This document shows positions 36,812 to 47,078 of a DNA stretch of 64,000 bases, one piece after another. Within the stretch, counting starts at the first letter, position 1. Every line of letters begins with the position of its first letter. The notes beneath the pieces were generated by a model that saw nothing but the letters and a program-made list of their open reading frames with translations, did not search any database and had not been told where the DNA came from. Origin of the DNA: Rubinisphaera italica (GTDB lineage Bacteria > Planctomycetota > Planctomycetia > Planctomycetales > Planctomycetaceae); contig NZ_SJPG01000001.1 in the NCBI RefSeq assembly GCF_007859715.1, positions 1,388,623-1,452,622 on the forward strand, given 5' to 3'. The position numbers and the translations under genes are program-made.

Positions 36812-38248
36812 ATGCGACTTCAAATGATTGCCATTCTGATCGTTATGTTGAGTACTAGTTTTGTTCAAGCCGCAGAGCGTCCGAATATTCTTTGGATTTA
36901 TCTGGAAGATGTCAGTGGCTGGTTCAGCTGTTATGGCGATCAGATTATCGAGACACCGAACATCGATGCCCTGGCAAAATCAGGAGTGAGATACAATCGT
37001 TTCTACACACCTGCTGGCGTCTGTTCGGCAACTCGCTCGGCCATAATTACGGGGTATATGCAAACCTCGATTGGGGCACACAATCATCGCAGTTGTCGGG
37101 CTGAGTTCCGGGGGCAGTCGATGGGTGAGTATGACAAAAACGTCTTGCCGGATTATGCAACTCCGCTTCCTATCCGGTTCCGTGAAGCGGGGTACTGGAC
37201 TTTCAATGATGGTGGTAAGGACGATTACAACTTCGAATGGAGCAAGGAAGCGTTTTACGATTATGAACGGAGTCGCGGGGGGTGGAGAACGGATAATTTT
37301 GTAGCCGGGAATTGCTGGAAGGGAAAACCAGAGGATCGGCCTTTCTTTGGACAGATTCAACTCGGTGGTGGCAAACTTGGGAACAAGGCTCCTCAGGTGA
37401 TTGACCCGGCTATTGTTCCAGTGCCGCCGTATTATCCCGATGTCCCCATCGTTCGAGAAGAGATCGCTCATCATTACGATTGTTTACTGAAAACCGATGC
37501 AGAAGTCGGCGAAGTGATTGCTGCTCTCAAGCGGGATGGTTTGTATGAGAATACGCTTATTTTCCTGTTCAGCGATCACGGAATGAAACTGCATCGGCAT
37601 AAACAATTCCTGTTCGAAGGCGGAATTCACATGCCTCTCATTGTTGCCGGTCCTGGTGTTGAGGCTGGTAAAGTGACGGATGAGTTGGTGAGTGGAATCG
37701 ATATCTCCGCGGCTAGTTTGGCGGCAGCTGGAATTGCAATCCCAGAGAAGATGGAAGGCAAAAACTTTCTTGGAAAGCGGCATCAGGAAAGGCAGTATGT
37801 GTTCGCTGCGAGGGATCGATGTGATTATACGATCGAGAAAATTCGCGCGGTTGTGTCTCCTCGATTCAAATACCTGAGAAACTATCTGAACGATCGACCT
37901 TACATGCAGCCGAGTTATAAGGACAGTTGGGAAGTCTCTCAGAAATTCCGGGAAATGATGGCTGAGGGAAAGATGAACGAAGCCCAGTTGGTATTCTTCG
38001 ATGATTCAAAACCGGCTGAGGAGTTTTATGATCTGAAGAACGATCCTCATGAAATTCACAATCTGGCTAATGATCCGAAGTTCCAGAAGCAGTTGGAGCA
38101 ACATCGGGCAGCGTTACAGCAATGGATTGAAGAAACGGGAGATCAGGGACAGGACACGGAATCAGAAATAGGATTGCGTTGTGTACTCAAACGTTGGGGA
38201 GAGAAGTGCGTCAATCTGGAGTACGATGCAGTCCGGGATAAGAATTGA
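36812..38248 (+). CDS. Sulfatase (S1 family), CSATR-type
   Basis: ATG 36812 is preceded by AGGAA. Signal peptide MRLQMIAILIVMLSTSFVQA. Catalytic start ILWIYLEDVSGWFSCYGDQ, where the usual DD is replaced by ED, a known variant. The formylglycine motif is Cys71 in PAGVCSATRSAIITGYMQT. LIFLFSDHGMKLHRHKQFLF supplies Asp-His in place of Asp-Asn, and VFAARDRCDYTIEKIRAVVS follows. These substitutions match the N-sulfoglucosamine sulfohydrolase-like branch (S1_8/S1_16-type). Last of the three tandem sulfatase genes and co-directional with them. Confidence 0.9.
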   Translation: MRLQMIAILIVMLSTSFVQAAERPNILWIYLEDVSGWFSCYGDQIIETPNIDALAKSGVRYNRFYTPAGVCSATRSAIITGYMQTSIGAHNHRSCRAEFRGQSMGEYDKNVLPDYATPLPIRFREAGYWTFNDGGKDDYNFEWSKEAFYDYERSRGGWRTDNFVAGNCWKGKPEDRPFFGQIQLGGGKLGNKAPQVIDPAIVPVPPYYPDVPIVREEIAHHYDCLLKTDAEVGEVIAALKRDGLYENTLIFLFSDHGMKLHRHKQFLFEGGIHMPLIVAGPGVEAGKVTDELVSGIDISAASLAAAGIAIPEKMEGKNFLGKRHQERQYVFAARDRCDYTIEKIRAVVSPRFKYLRNYLNDRPYMQPSYKDSWEVSQKFREMMAEGKMNEAQLVFFDDSKPAEEFYDLKNDPHEIHNLANDPKFQKQLEQHRAALQQWIEETGDQGQDTESEIGLRCVLKRWGEKCVNLEYDAVRDKN

Positions 38249-38278
38249 ATAGCGACCGTAGGATGAATTTAAGAAATG

Positions 38279-38312
38279 AACCACGGATGGACATGGATTA
38301 GCACGGATGTTC
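38279..38312. repeat. Solitary, diverged copy of the GxxExxY-associated repeat
   Basis: GAACCACGGATGGACATGGA then TTAGCACGGATGTTC. It shows the same ACCnCGGATGnAC periodic pattern as copies A-C 19 kb away, but no GxxExxY gene is nearby. It lies in the 151-bp gap between the third sulfatase and the potassium channel. Confidence 0.65.
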
Positions 38313-38399
38313 AAAACTGCATCTCTGTGAAATTAAAGATTGATTTCAACTGTATGGTGATATGCAGGTTACCCTCAACATTAAACACTCAACCAAACT

Positions 38400-39476
38400 T
38401 CAATGCGACGCCCCCCGGTATTTCATTGTTTCCACCGGTTTTGAGAATCGTTTGGCGACTTGGGGAATATCATCTCGATGGCCGAGGATGACAACGACGT
38501 CGCCTTCGTTGAGGATGGTGTCTGAAGAAGGGTTTAAAGTCGACTGGCCAGTCAGTGAACGTATTCCGACAATCAGAAAGCCAAAGTTTCCCCGGACTTC
38601 AATCTCGCTCAGCTTCTTGCCTTTCAATGGCGAAGAAGCAGTCACTTTGAGCTCATCGAATTGCAGCCCGATTTCTCCGATTTCATCGTTCATGTTTCGC
38701 TGCTGGGTGATATCTCCGAGCAGGTTTTCGGCTGTCGGACGAAGAATCAAATGGGCAACACGTGAAGCTCCAATGGCTGTCGGCAAGACAACCTGATTCG
38801 CTCCGCAGCCGAGCAGTTTCTTTTCCGTCCGTGGGTTTTCCCCTCGGGCGATGATCATGACTTGAGGATTCATTTCGCGAGCCGTGATGGTTACGAAGAC
38901 ATTGGTGGCATCATCGGAGAGGACGGTTGCCAGTACGGAGGCAAGATTGATTTTCGCCTGGCTGAGCATATGTTCGTCGGAGGCATCTCCCTGTAAAATC
39001 AGATAGCCAAGATCTTTGGCAAGTTGCAGCCGCTGCTCGTTATTATCGATGATGATAAACTGCTGCCCAGCCGCAGCGAGTTCTTTGGCGAGGATGGTTC
39101 CCATGCGTCCAAAGCCACATACGATGGTGTGCTGATTCAATTTTTCAATGTCTCTGGTCATCCGTCTGGCTCCAATGGCTTTATTAATTTCCCCGTCAAC
39201 CAACATTTGCATAAAACCGCCCACCGTGTATATGACAGCTCCATACCCCGCGACAATAACAGCGATGGTGAGAATTCGTAAGCTGGGAGATTCGATCGGT
39301 TGAACCTCTCCGTAGCCGACACCGAATATGGTGATGATTGTCATATAGGTCGCATCGTCGAGTGACCAACCGTTGAGAACATAGCCGATGGTTGCGAGCA
39401 CGCAAACTGTCAGAAACAGCAGGATCCCAGTCACAATTTTCCGGAACGGATCGGACGCGGTCAGCCCTTGAGCCAT
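38400..39476 (-). CDS. Potassium channel with RCK/TrkA-N and TrkA-C domains
   Basis: From ATG 39476 (MAQGLTASDPFRK); a TTG at 39494 is an alternative. Two membrane helices (about 14-34 and 64-90) flank the pore loop with selectivity filter TIFGVGYGE, close to the T-x-G-Y-G consensus. The RCK domain starts at HTIVCGFGRMGTILAKELAA with the Rossmann GxGxxG; IIIDNNEQRLQLAKDLGYLI and LQGDASDEHMLSQAKINLAS follow. A TrkA-C domain ends the protein (FLIVGIRSLTGQSTLNPSSD, GDVVVILGHRDDI). This is the two-TM MthK-like design, gated by a cytosolic ligand such as Ca2+ or nucleotide. Inner membrane. Confidence 0.93.
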   Translation of the reverse strand: MAQGLTASDPFRKIVTGILLFLTVCVLATIGYVLNGWSLDDATYMTIITIFGVGYGEVQPIESPSLRILTIAVIVAGYGAVIYTVGGFMQMLVDGEINKAIGARRMTRDIEKLNQHTIVCGFGRMGTILAKELAAAGQQFIIIDNNEQRLQLAKDLGYLILQGDASDEHMLSQAKINLASVLATVLSDDATNVFVTITAREMNPQVMIIARGENPRTEKKLLGCGANQVVLPTAIGASRVAHLILRPTAENLLGDITQQRNMNDEIGEIGLQFDELKVTASSPLKGKKLSEIEVRGNFGFLIVGIRSLTGQSTLNPSSDTILNEGDVVVILGHRDDIPQVAKRFSKPVETMKYRGASH

Positions 39477-39649
39477 GGCGGAGTTTTCAAGCAATGTCGA
39501 GCCTCAACGAGCAATTGAGAACCAACTGACGGGAATGTACTCTGAAAATAAGGAAACGCGTGATTATTATCAAGCAGAGGAGCTAAGACTCTCAAAATCA
39601 TATATCGAATATTAGGACAAATGATGCTCTGCTTTTCTGATATCAAAAA

Positions 39650-41395
39650 TTAATTCGTTGATGCAGACGGTTTCCAGATGACGCCGACATGCCGTGCCCA
39701 ATCTTCCCATTCAGCAACCATTTCCTGAAGGCGTTCAGGATAGACTTCTGCCAGGTCATTCATTTCACAGCGGTCGTCGGCCAGATTGTAGAGTTCCCAC
39801 TTCAATTCATGCGGCATCCGTTTTGCATAAACCGCTTTCCAATCGCCTTTGCGATAGGCGTGGGCGGCCTGATGGTCAAAACCGATTGCTCGTTCTGGAA
39901 GATGTTCTCCTCGCATTGCCGGTAACAGGCTCGTCCCTTCGACAGGTGTGATGGAGTTGTCATTCAATGTTTCCGGATAAGTCGCTCCGGCAACTTCCAT
40001 CAGAGTTGGCATAATGTCCATCACATGGGCAGGTTCCCGAACCCAATTGGAATTCTTTTCGATTCCTGCTGGCCAATGGGCAATCATCGGAGTGCTGATG
40101 CCCCCTTCATGTGTGAAGTGTTTGTAGAGTCGAAACGGAGTATTCCCCAGATTTGCCCAGGCGCTGCCATAGGATTGATGCGTTCCTCGACCACCAATTT
40201 CTCTCAGCTGATCTCCCGTTCGTAAAGTCGTTGTGCCGAGACGGGATTTCCCATCAAAGCCGAATGGTCCCCATTCGTAGCACGCTCCGTTGTCGCTCAG
40301 AAAGAGTATCAAAGTATTTTCAAAATCGTTTGTGCTTTTCAGATGATCGATAATTTGCCCGATACCATGATCGACCCCTTCGACCATAGCGGCAAAGACG
40401 GCCATGCGTCGTGCTAAATCGTATTGACGATCCTGATCGAGTTCATCCCAGGCCGGGTTTTGTTCGCCGGGATAACCATTGGCGATATCGTCACGATCGA
40501 CGGGAACGATGGAACGGGGAGTCAATTGCCAGTGGTCACCATTAACGAGTCCAAGTTCCTGCATTCGTGCATAGCGTTCTTCGCGAAGGACATCCCAGCC
40601 ACGTCTGTAAGTCGTTTCATACTTATCTGCTCGTTCCGCCGGAGCCTGAATCGGGAAGTGAGGAGAGGAGTGTCCCAGGAACAAAAACCAGGGCTTGAGA
40701 GAGGCCTGGCCCTGGCGGATAAATTCCAGAGCGTATTCGTTAAAGACATCGGTTGCGTAGAAGTCTTTGGCAGGGGGATCGATTTCCTTCTTACGGTCAT
40801 CGGGAAGGCGAAAGTAATAGTCGGCATCGTACTGATCGTGAGAATGGTCGTTGGTATAGCCATAGAATTCGTCGAAACCACGCTTGATCGGCCCGGTTTC
40901 TGGGTGCATGTGCCACTTACCAACGTAGTAACAACCGTAGCCGACTGGTTTCAAGACTTCCGCAAGAGTTGCACACTCGTTGTTGAACCGTCCGAGATAT
41001 CCGGGACCGCGTTTCGGATTTGGTTTCTTCGTTGTGAAATCTCCAATGCCAGCTTGCGAGGGATACAGGCCAGTCATCAATGATGCACGACTCGGACAGC
41101 AACGGGCCGAGTTGTAAAGCTGAGTGAACCGAACTCCTCCAGCAGCGAGCGAGTCGATATGCGGTGTGCTGATTTCTCCACCATAACAGCCGAGATCTGA
41201 ATAACCCAGATCGTCTGCCAGGATGAGAATGATATTGGGCTGTTTCCGTTCTCCAGAAACAGATGTAAATGCAATGGAGATTTGAAGACCGAATGCAATT
41301 GCAGTCAATAACATTACTTTTGCATTTCGATCAAAAAAATATGATGACCGCAGCCACTTAAAAAATGAAATGAGGAAAGCTGGGAATGAGGTCAT
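39650..41395 (-). CDS. Sulfatase (S1 family), CCPSR-type
   Basis: 581 residues. An N-terminal hydrophobic region precedes NIILILADDLGYSDLGCYGG (metal DD). The formylglycine site is CCPSR (first Cys near residue 99, NSARCCPSRASLMTGLYPSQ), a good C-x-P-x-R. LILFLSDNGACYEWGPFGFD provides Asp-Asn, and TPFRLYKHFTHEGGISTPMI and HVMDIMPTLMEVAGATYPET follow. The length and these motifs fit the arylsulfatase A-like branch. The start could be 41314 instead, giving a shorter signal peptide. It points away from the cytochrome/DUF1501 operon, with a 308-bp gap between them, and is separate from the sulfatase tandem. Confidence 0.93.
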   Translation of the reverse strand: MTSFPAFLISFFKWLRSSYFFDRNAKVMLLTAIAFGLQISIAFTSVSGERKQPNIILILADDLGYSDLGCYGGEISTPHIDSLAAGGVRFTQLYNSARCCPSRASLMTGLYPSQAGIGDFTTKKPNPKRGPGYLGRFNNECATLAEVLKPVGYGCYYVGKWHMHPETGPIKRGFDEFYGYTNDHSHDQYDADYYFRLPDDRKKEIDPPAKDFYATDVFNEYALEFIRQGQASLKPWFLFLGHSSPHFPIQAPAERADKYETTYRRGWDVLREERYARMQELGLVNGDHWQLTPRSIVPVDRDDIANGYPGEQNPAWDELDQDRQYDLARRMAVFAAMVEGVDHGIGQIIDHLKSTNDFENTLILFLSDNGACYEWGPFGFDGKSRLGTTTLRTGDQLREIGGRGTHQSYGSAWANLGNTPFRLYKHFTHEGGISTPMIAHWPAGIEKNSNWVREPAHVMDIMPTLMEVAGATYPETLNDNSITPVEGTSLLPAMRGEHLPERAIGFDHQAAHAYRKGDWKAVYAKRMPHELKWELYNLADDRCEMNDLAEVYPERLQEMVAEWEDWARHVGVIWKPSASTN

Positions 41396-41703
41396 GATGA
41401 ATTCATCTCTCTACGGAAGTAACATGCAGAGTTGAGTAATGGTCGTCATCTCGTCAGAAAAATCGGAAGGTGACACGGAACAGTGCAGGTGGTTATGTCG
41501 TGAATGTCAAGAACCAGACATTGATTGAGATGCTATTGTCTGAATTCCGATCTCTCAGGTCAAATCACAAAGGAATAAGTGAGTAGATTGACTGTGACAA
41601 GTCAGGAGTCGGTATGGTCCAGATACTCGTCTGTTTAATTAGAAGTCAGTAAGATAATTCAAATGTTGCATACGGACCGAAATTGTTCTGGAGGAAGTGG
41701 GAA
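41396..41703. other. Intergenic region between divergent sulfatase and cytochrome-WD40 genes
   Basis: 308 bases without a gene. It should hold promoters for both directions. A loose sigma-70-like pair, TTGACT at 41588 and TATGGT at 41613 (19-base spacer), reads towards the cytochrome gene; this is weak. A strong ribosome-binding site (GGAGGAAGTGGG) ends the region. I saw no hairpin, repeat or RNA gene. Confidence 0.5.
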
Positions 41704-43101
41704 ATGTATCGAGGCATCAGTCAAATTATTTGTCATTTATTTCTACTGGGGATGCCGACGGTCGTATTTGCTCAAGATGTAGCAGCCCAGTCCCCGAATT
41801 ATGAAGAGCATATTAAGCCAATTTTCAAGCAATATTGCCTGAAATGCCATGGAGACGATAAGCAGGAAGGGGATTTGAATCTGCAAGGTTATGGGGCCAT
41901 GTTGCGGGGAGGGAGTAGCGGGAAAGTTGTAGAGGCGGGACGTTCCAGTCAGAGTGTGCTGTTTCAGGCAATTACAGAGCCAGATGATGATCTTCGTATG
42001 CCGCCGAACAGCCCTCCAATTGAAAAGGCAAAGATCGAATTGATACGTAAGTGGATCGATGGGGGATTACTGGAAACTTCTGCAAGTAAGTCGATGGTGA
42101 AAACGCGAGATCTGGCTTTCAAACCAGATGCAAATGTGTCTGGAAAACCTGCAGGAGAACCTGCAATGCCAGCCGATTTACCAGCGGTTCAAATTCCGAA
42201 ATTGTCTCGGCCTTTTCCGGTTCTGGCGATGGATGTCAGTCCTTTTGCACCACTCGTGGCAGTGGCGGATCAGAATCAGGTCCGATTATTACAGAGTGAA
42301 ACGGAGCAGGAACTGGGACGGTTGGAGTTTCCTGAAGGTGAGCCTCATGTGATTCGTTTCAGTCGCAATGGTGCCGTTCTGATGGTGGCTGGTGGGCGTC
42401 CCGTAGAATCTGGTCGTGTTGTGCTGTTTGATGTTGCTTCGGGAAAACGACTGGCGGAAGTAGGAGATGAAATTGATGCGGTGCTGGCAGCCGACTTGAG
42501 TCCGGATCAACGGTTTGTCGCTCTGGGGGGATCGGGGCGAGTCGTCAAGGTTTATTCCACAATCGATGGGGAGTTGAAGTATAAACTGACAAAACATACT
42601 GACTGGATTACCGCAATTGCTTTCAGTCCTGATGGTCAGAAACTTGCGACGGCTGATCGGGCAGGGGGGATTCACTTGTGGGATGCGAACAGCGGAGGCA
42701 TTCTGTTAAATCTGGGGGAACATAAAGATGCAGTACGTGCTCTTGATTGGCGGGGTGACAGTCGTCTGCTGGCTTCAGCTGGTGAAGACGGTCGGCTCAT
42801 CTGGTGGGATACTGTAGATGGTTTTCCAGCGATCAATAAGGTGAATGCTCATCCGCCTCAGCGTCCTCCTGGAACCTACGGAACAATTCCCAATGGGGTG
42901 CTGGCTGTAAGATTTGACTCCGAGGGGCGACTTGTCACATCAGGTCGCGATCAAACGGTGAGAGTTTGGGATGTCGACGGGAATGAGATCAAAAAGATTA
43001 AGATGGAGACTGGAATTCCCTTAAGTAATGTTATCACGAATCAGGGGAAGGCTGTCATCATCGGCGATTCTGCGGGAAATCTACTATTTAATAAACTGTG
43101 A
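41704..43101 (+). CDS. PSCyt1 cytochrome c-type domain plus WD40 repeat protein
   Basis: ATG 41704 follows GGAGGAAGTGGG and gives the signal peptide [23 protein letters not shown]. The planctomycete cytochrome C domain has one haem motif, CLKCH ([20 protein letters not shown]), with [20 protein letters not shown] at its end. From about residue 170 a WD40 beta-propeller follows ([75 protein letters not shown]). The combination suggests a periplasmic redox protein with a scaffold. First gene of a plus-strand operon with DUF1501, PPC and DUF1549-DUF1553 genes. Confidence 0.9.
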   Translation: MYRGISQIICHLFLLGMPTVVFAQDVAAQSPNYEEHIKPIFKQYCLKCHGDDKQEGDLNLQGYGAMLRGGSSGKVVEAGRSSQSVLFQAITEPDDDLRMPPNSPPIEKAKIELIRKWIDGGLLETSASKSMVKTRDLAFKPDANVSGKPAGEPAMPADLPAVQIPKLSRPFPVLAMDVSPFAPLVAVADQNQVRLLQSETEQELGRLEFPEGEPHVIRFSRNGAVLMVAGGRPVESGRVVLFDVASGKRLAEVGDEIDAVLAADLSPDQRFVALGGSGRVVKVYSTIDGELKYKLTKHTDWITAIAFSPDGQKLATADRAGGIHLWDANSGGILLNLGEHKDAVRALDWRGDSRLLASAGEDGRLIWWDTVDGFPAINKVNAHPPQRPPGTYGTIPNGVLAVRFDSEGRLVTSGRDQTVRVWDVDGNEIKKIKMETGIPLSNVITNQGKAVIIGDSAGNLLFNKL

Positions 43102-43215
43102 ACAGTGAGAGTTCATTTCGATTCAAAATTACCATTCTTATTGGTTGGAATAACTGATAATATACCAGTACAGATGTATGGCGTGAATTCAGAATAGATC
43201 TTTGGAAACAAACCT

Positions 43216-44601
43216 ATGAAACAACAGCAGAATACTCGCAAAGGTTGCACCGGCTTTCGCAAAATGTCTCGAAGAGATGCGCTGCAGGCAGGCGTATTCG
43301 GGGCGATGGGCTTATCTCTGGGTGACATGCTTCGGTTGGAAGCTGCCGGATCGGATGCATTTACGCAGGCTTCGGGCACGAAGAAAGAGGCCAAAGCACT
43401 CAGTGTGATTCAACTGCATTTGCCAGGTGGATTTCAACAGCAGGAAGCGTTCGATCCCAAGCCGGAGGCTCCTGTGGAGATTCGGGGTTCGTTCGGAGTG
43501 ACGAAAACGAAAACAGGGGATGTTCTGAGCGATAACTTCCCTGAGACAGCCAAAATTGCTGATAAAGTCACCATTCTGCGAAGTCTGGTGGGGCGTGTGC
43601 CGGATCATGGTTTAGCGACCTATCACCTCTTCACGGGTTATCCCAAAACCGCAGTAATCGATTATCCACAAATGGCATCGATTGTCTCGCACGAATTGGG
43701 AAAACGTGGTGAACTCCCGCCTTATGTTGCGATTCCCAATAAGCATTCGTTTTCGGGAGGAACAGGGTTTATCAGCAGTGCTTTTGGCCCCTTTGAACTC
43801 GGTTCCGATCCGGGAGCAAGAGGCTATCAGGTTCGCGATTTTTCGATTCCCAATAATGTGACGACAGATCGTTTTCAGCGACGTTTATCGGCACGGGAAA
43901 TTATCGAACAACGGCTACGCGAACAGCAGGTCGATCCGAATACTCTGGAAACCATGGATGATTTCTACAAACAGGCACAAACATTATTGACTTCCTCGCA
44001 AGCTCAGGCTGCCTTTAAACTGGATGAGGAATCCGAAGCGACGTTCCAGTTGTATGGGCGAGATGTTGTAGGGCTGAAAGGGCCGGACAATAGATATCAT
44101 CCTAAGGGACTGGCAGAACGCTTGATTGTTGCCAGACGTCTGGTGGAATCTGGCGTGCGGTTCGTTACGGTGAACTATGGCTCTTGGGATTGCCATGTCG
44201 ATGTGCAGAAAAACACACTCGATCAGATGCCAGCACTGGATCATGCCATTGCGGGGTTGGTGTCGGATCTTGATCAGCGTGGAATGCTTGATTCCACGAT
44301 CTTCTGGGTGACCTCAGAATTTGGTCGTACACCGAAAGTGAATCGAGATGGTGGTCGTGATCATCATGCACGGTGTTACTCGAACCTGATTGCCGGTGGT
44401 GGATTTACTCGCGGCCAGTTTTACGGTTCCAGTGATGCGACAGGTGCCGAACCGGGGCGCGATGCCCTGCTACTCGAAGATCTGTTGTTTACGATCTATC
44501 ACCAGTTGGGAATCGACGCCAACAAAGAGCTTCTCGCCTTTGGAACTCGACCAATTGAGATCATTAAGGATGGTAAACTTGTGGAAGGGCTATTGAGTTG
44601 A
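43216..44601 (+). CDS. DUF1501-family exported protein (TAT-type signal)
   Basis: The N-terminus has [20 protein letters not shown], a twin-arginine-like signal. DUF1501 landmarks: [80 protein letters not shown] and [20 protein letters not shown]. The usual GGPSH signature near the N-terminus is replaced by GGFQQ, which may alter the active-site region. Its stop overlaps the TTG start of the next gene in TTGA, indicating translational coupling with the PPC-domain protein. Confidence 0.9.
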   Translation: MKQQQNTRKGCTGFRKMSRRDALQAGVFGAMGLSLGDMLRLEAAGSDAFTQASGTKKEAKALSVIQLHLPGGFQQQEAFDPKPEAPVEIRGSFGVTKTKTGDVLSDNFPETAKIADKVTILRSLVGRVPDHGLATYHLFTGYPKTAVIDYPQMASIVSHELGKRGELPPYVAIPNKHSFSGGTGFISSAFGPFELGSDPGARGYQVRDFSIPNNVTTDRFQRRLSAREIIEQRLREQQVDPNTLETMDDFYKQAQTLLTSSQAQAAFKLDEESEATFQLYGRDVVGLKGPDNRYHPKGLAERLIVARRLVESGVRFVTVNYGSWDCHVDVQKNTLDQMPALDHAIAGLVSDLDQRGMLDSTIFWVTSEFGRTPKVNRDGGRDHHARCYSNLIAGGGFTRGQFYGSSDATGAEPGRDALLLEDLLFTIYHQLGIDANKELLAFGTRPIEIIKDGKLVEGLLS

Positions 44602-47078
44602 ACAGAAACGCCATCAAATTATTTATTCTGCTCTTGTTGATTTCTGGCTCATCTCTCGATGCCGGGATGGTCAAAAATATTGAAGCGGTACGTCCCCGGA
44701 TTGGGCAGAGTGGAACAACTGTCGATGTCAGTATTCAGGGAATTTCTCTGGCCGATCCGCGTCAGGTTGTCTTCTATCATCCTGGGATTAAGGCAATTGA
44801 CATTCAGCCAGCCGAAAGCGTGCCTCGAAGGGGTTTCGCTCACGGTGGAACAATCAATGAGGAAGTTCGTTGTCGATTTGAAATCGCACCGGATTGCCAG
44901 CCCGGCGAATATCCGTTTCGGTTGCTTACCGGAACCGAATTGACATGCATCGGCACCTTTCATGTCTCACCATTTCCGGTAATTGACGAGAATGAAGACA
45001 ATAATGGTTACAGTAATGACAGTCCGGAAACTGCGCTCGAAGTGGAAGGTAATGTTACGGTTCGAGGTCAATTGGGCAACGGCAGCAGGACGGACCTCGA
45101 TTACTATCGGGTGGAAGGGAAAGCAGGTCAACGAGTTTCCGCAGAAGTCGACTCGGCACGCCTTTCCGACAGACATTACGGGGATTCCGAATTTGACTTA
45201 GCCCTGAGAATACTCGATGCAAACGGTCGAGTTCTGGCTGCCAATGATGACAATTCTCTGCATCTTCAGGATCCGTTTGTAAGCGTTAAGCTCAGTCAGG
45301 ATGGACCTGTCTTTGTAGAAGTGAAACGGTCGATCTTCGCACCGCGAGATACCTTGTATTGTGTTCATATTGGAGATTTTCCACGTCCCAAAGCTCTATT
45401 TCCTCCGGGTGGTCAATCGGGAACTGTGCAGACGATTCAATTGATAGGCGATCCACTCGGCAACTCCGAGGATTCTATCACTCTGAATTCTTTGGATAGT
45501 GCTTCTAAGACAATAAATTATTGCGGCGAATTTCCATCACCAATGAAATTCCGGAACAGTCCGTTTCCGAATCTGCTGGAGGATAACAACTCAAAAGTCA
45601 CTCAAGTTGAGTCCTTTCCTGTCGCACTCAACGGAATCATTGAGACACCATCTGATGCCGACTCCTATGCTTTTTCAGCAATAAAGGGGCAGCGGTTGCA
45701 TATACGGGTTTTCGCAGCCTCAATTGGATCGCCTATCGATGCCTCCATTAAAATTATTGCTCTCGATGAAAACGGAAATCTTGGTAAAGTTGAAATGGAA
45801 CTGGATGATTCTCCGTTGCAGGATCATGACATCTTCGGCACGAGTTTTCGTGGTGGTGGAGGATTGCAGGAGGCAATCGATCCCTCATTGATCTGGGAGG
45901 CAAAACAGGATGGACAATACTTGCTGGAAATACATGACCCCAGTGGTGCGGGTGGTCCAACCGGCGTATACCGAATCGAGATTGAACCGCCCCGAACAGT
46001 CGTGCAGACATCACTGGCGAGTGCGACATTTGACTGGACTGAGTCGACACGCGTTTCAGGTTTAGCAGTTCCTCGTGGGAATCGCTGGACTGTCGATTTC
46101 AGTTTGCCGAACGGGCAATGGAATTCCATCCCGGGCGATTATTATCTGGTTGCCCAGGGACTCCCCAAAGGTGTTCGTCTGATCTCTCCACGCGTTCCAT
46201 CGAAGGCAACCAAATGGCCTGTTCAGTTTGAAGCAGACGAATCCGCCAAGGTCGAGGGGGCTGTCATTACGCTGGAAGCTCGACCAGTTGAGAATTCGCA
46301 AGTTGTAGAAACTCGGTGTCAGCAGAATGTCCCATTCATTAATCATTCCGGTGGAAACGCCTGGCGTACAGTCAGAACGAATCAATACATCATCGGAGTG
46401 ACCGAGCCCGCTCCGTTTACGATTGAAGTTGACCAGCCTTCGGTTCCGATTGTTCGTGGTGGTGAATTAGCGATTCCGGTACGGATTATCCGGCATGGCG
46501 ATTTCACCGGAACGGTTTCTATTCGTTGTGGGAATCTTCCCCGTTTAATTTCTGTGCCACCACCCATTCTCGTGCCAGCCGGGCAAAATGAGTGTGTGCT
46601 GCAACTGGCCGCACAGTCGAGTGCACCTTTGGAGTCACTACCGCTGTACATCATTGGCAGTACCGTCCGAGACGATATCGATGATTTCCTGGGCTCAGGA
46701 CACATCCGCGTCTCCTCCAAAATGGTTTCGCTCGAAGTGGCTCAGCCTTACCTGGAATTGATTGCCCAGCCGGAGAGTATCCGACGAGGTGAAATTAAGC
46801 CTTTTGTGTGGACTGTGCGACAACTCACTCCATTCGAGGGGCAGGCTGAAATCACACTGCTGGGATTACCCAAGGGAGTAACGGTGATGCAACCAACTCC
46901 TGTGATCAACAAAGATTCTGCCGAAGCGACTTTTCAGCTTATGGCGACCGAGGAAGCACTTTTGGGGCAGGCGGAAGGATTGATCTGCGAAGTAAAAATC
47001 CCTATCGGGCAGCAGGAGATTGTCCAACGCACCGGCAAAGGCATTTTGAGAATTGACCCTGCAAAGGTAACACCGTGA
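44598..47078 (+). CDS. Exported multi-domain protein with pre-peptidase C-terminal (PPC) domains
   Basis: A TTG start overlaps the DUF1501 stop. Signal peptide [19 protein letters not shown]. 826 residues, beta-rich. The first part ([20 protein letters not shown]) is an IPT/Ig-like fold. Two PPC-type beta-jelly-rolls follow, seen as [40 protein letters not shown] and, near residue 340, [20 protein letters not shown] then [20 protein letters not shown]. The last 300 residues look like further Ig modules. PPC domains bind glycans or aid secretion. In planctomycetes such proteins accompany DUF1501 and DUF1549 genes, as here; the function is undescribed. The stop overlaps the next start (GTGA). 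Confidence 0.82.
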   Translation: MNRNAIKLFILLLLISGSSLDAGMVKNIEAVRPRIGQSGTTVDVSIQGISLADPRQVVFYHPGIKAIDIQPAESVPRRGFAHGGTINEEVRCRFEIAPDCQPGEYPFRLLTGTELTCIGTFHVSPFPVIDENEDNNGYSNDSPETALEVEGNVTVRGQLGNGSRTDLDYYRVEGKAGQRVSAEVDSARLSDRHYGDSEFDLALRILDANGRVLAANDDNSLHLQDPFVSVKLSQDGPVFVEVKRSIFAPRDTLYCVHIGDFPRPKALFPPGGQSGTVQTIQLIGDPLGNSEDSITLNSLDSASKTINYCGEFPSPMKFRNSPFPNLLEDNNSKVTQVESFPVALNGIIETPSDADSYAFSAIKGQRLHIRVFAASIGSPIDASIKIIALDENGNLGKVEMELDDSPLQDHDIFGTSFRGGGGLQEAIDPSLIWEAKQDGQYLLEIHDPSGAGGPTGVYRIEIEPPRTVVQTSLASATFDWTESTRVSGLAVPRGNRWTVDFSLPNGQWNSIPGDYYLVAQGLPKGVRLISPRVPSKATKWPVQFEADESAKVEGAVITLEARPVENSQVVETRCQQNVPFINHSGGNAWRTVRTNQYIIGVTEPAPFTIEVDQPSVPIVRGGELAIPVRIIRHGDFTGTVSIRCGNLPRLISVPPPILVPAGQNECVLQLAAQSSAPLESLPLYIIGSTVRDDIDDFLGSGHIRVSSKMVSLEVAQPYLELIAQPESIRRGEIKPFVWTVRQLTPFEGQAEITLLGLPKGVTVMQPTPVINKDSAEATFQLMATEEALLGQAEGLICEVKIPIGQQEIVQRTGKGILRIDPAKVTP

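Noticed and set aside
40424..41083. A 219-residue frame opposite the fourth sulfatase
   Set aside because: Shadow of the sulfatase reading frame; no domain.
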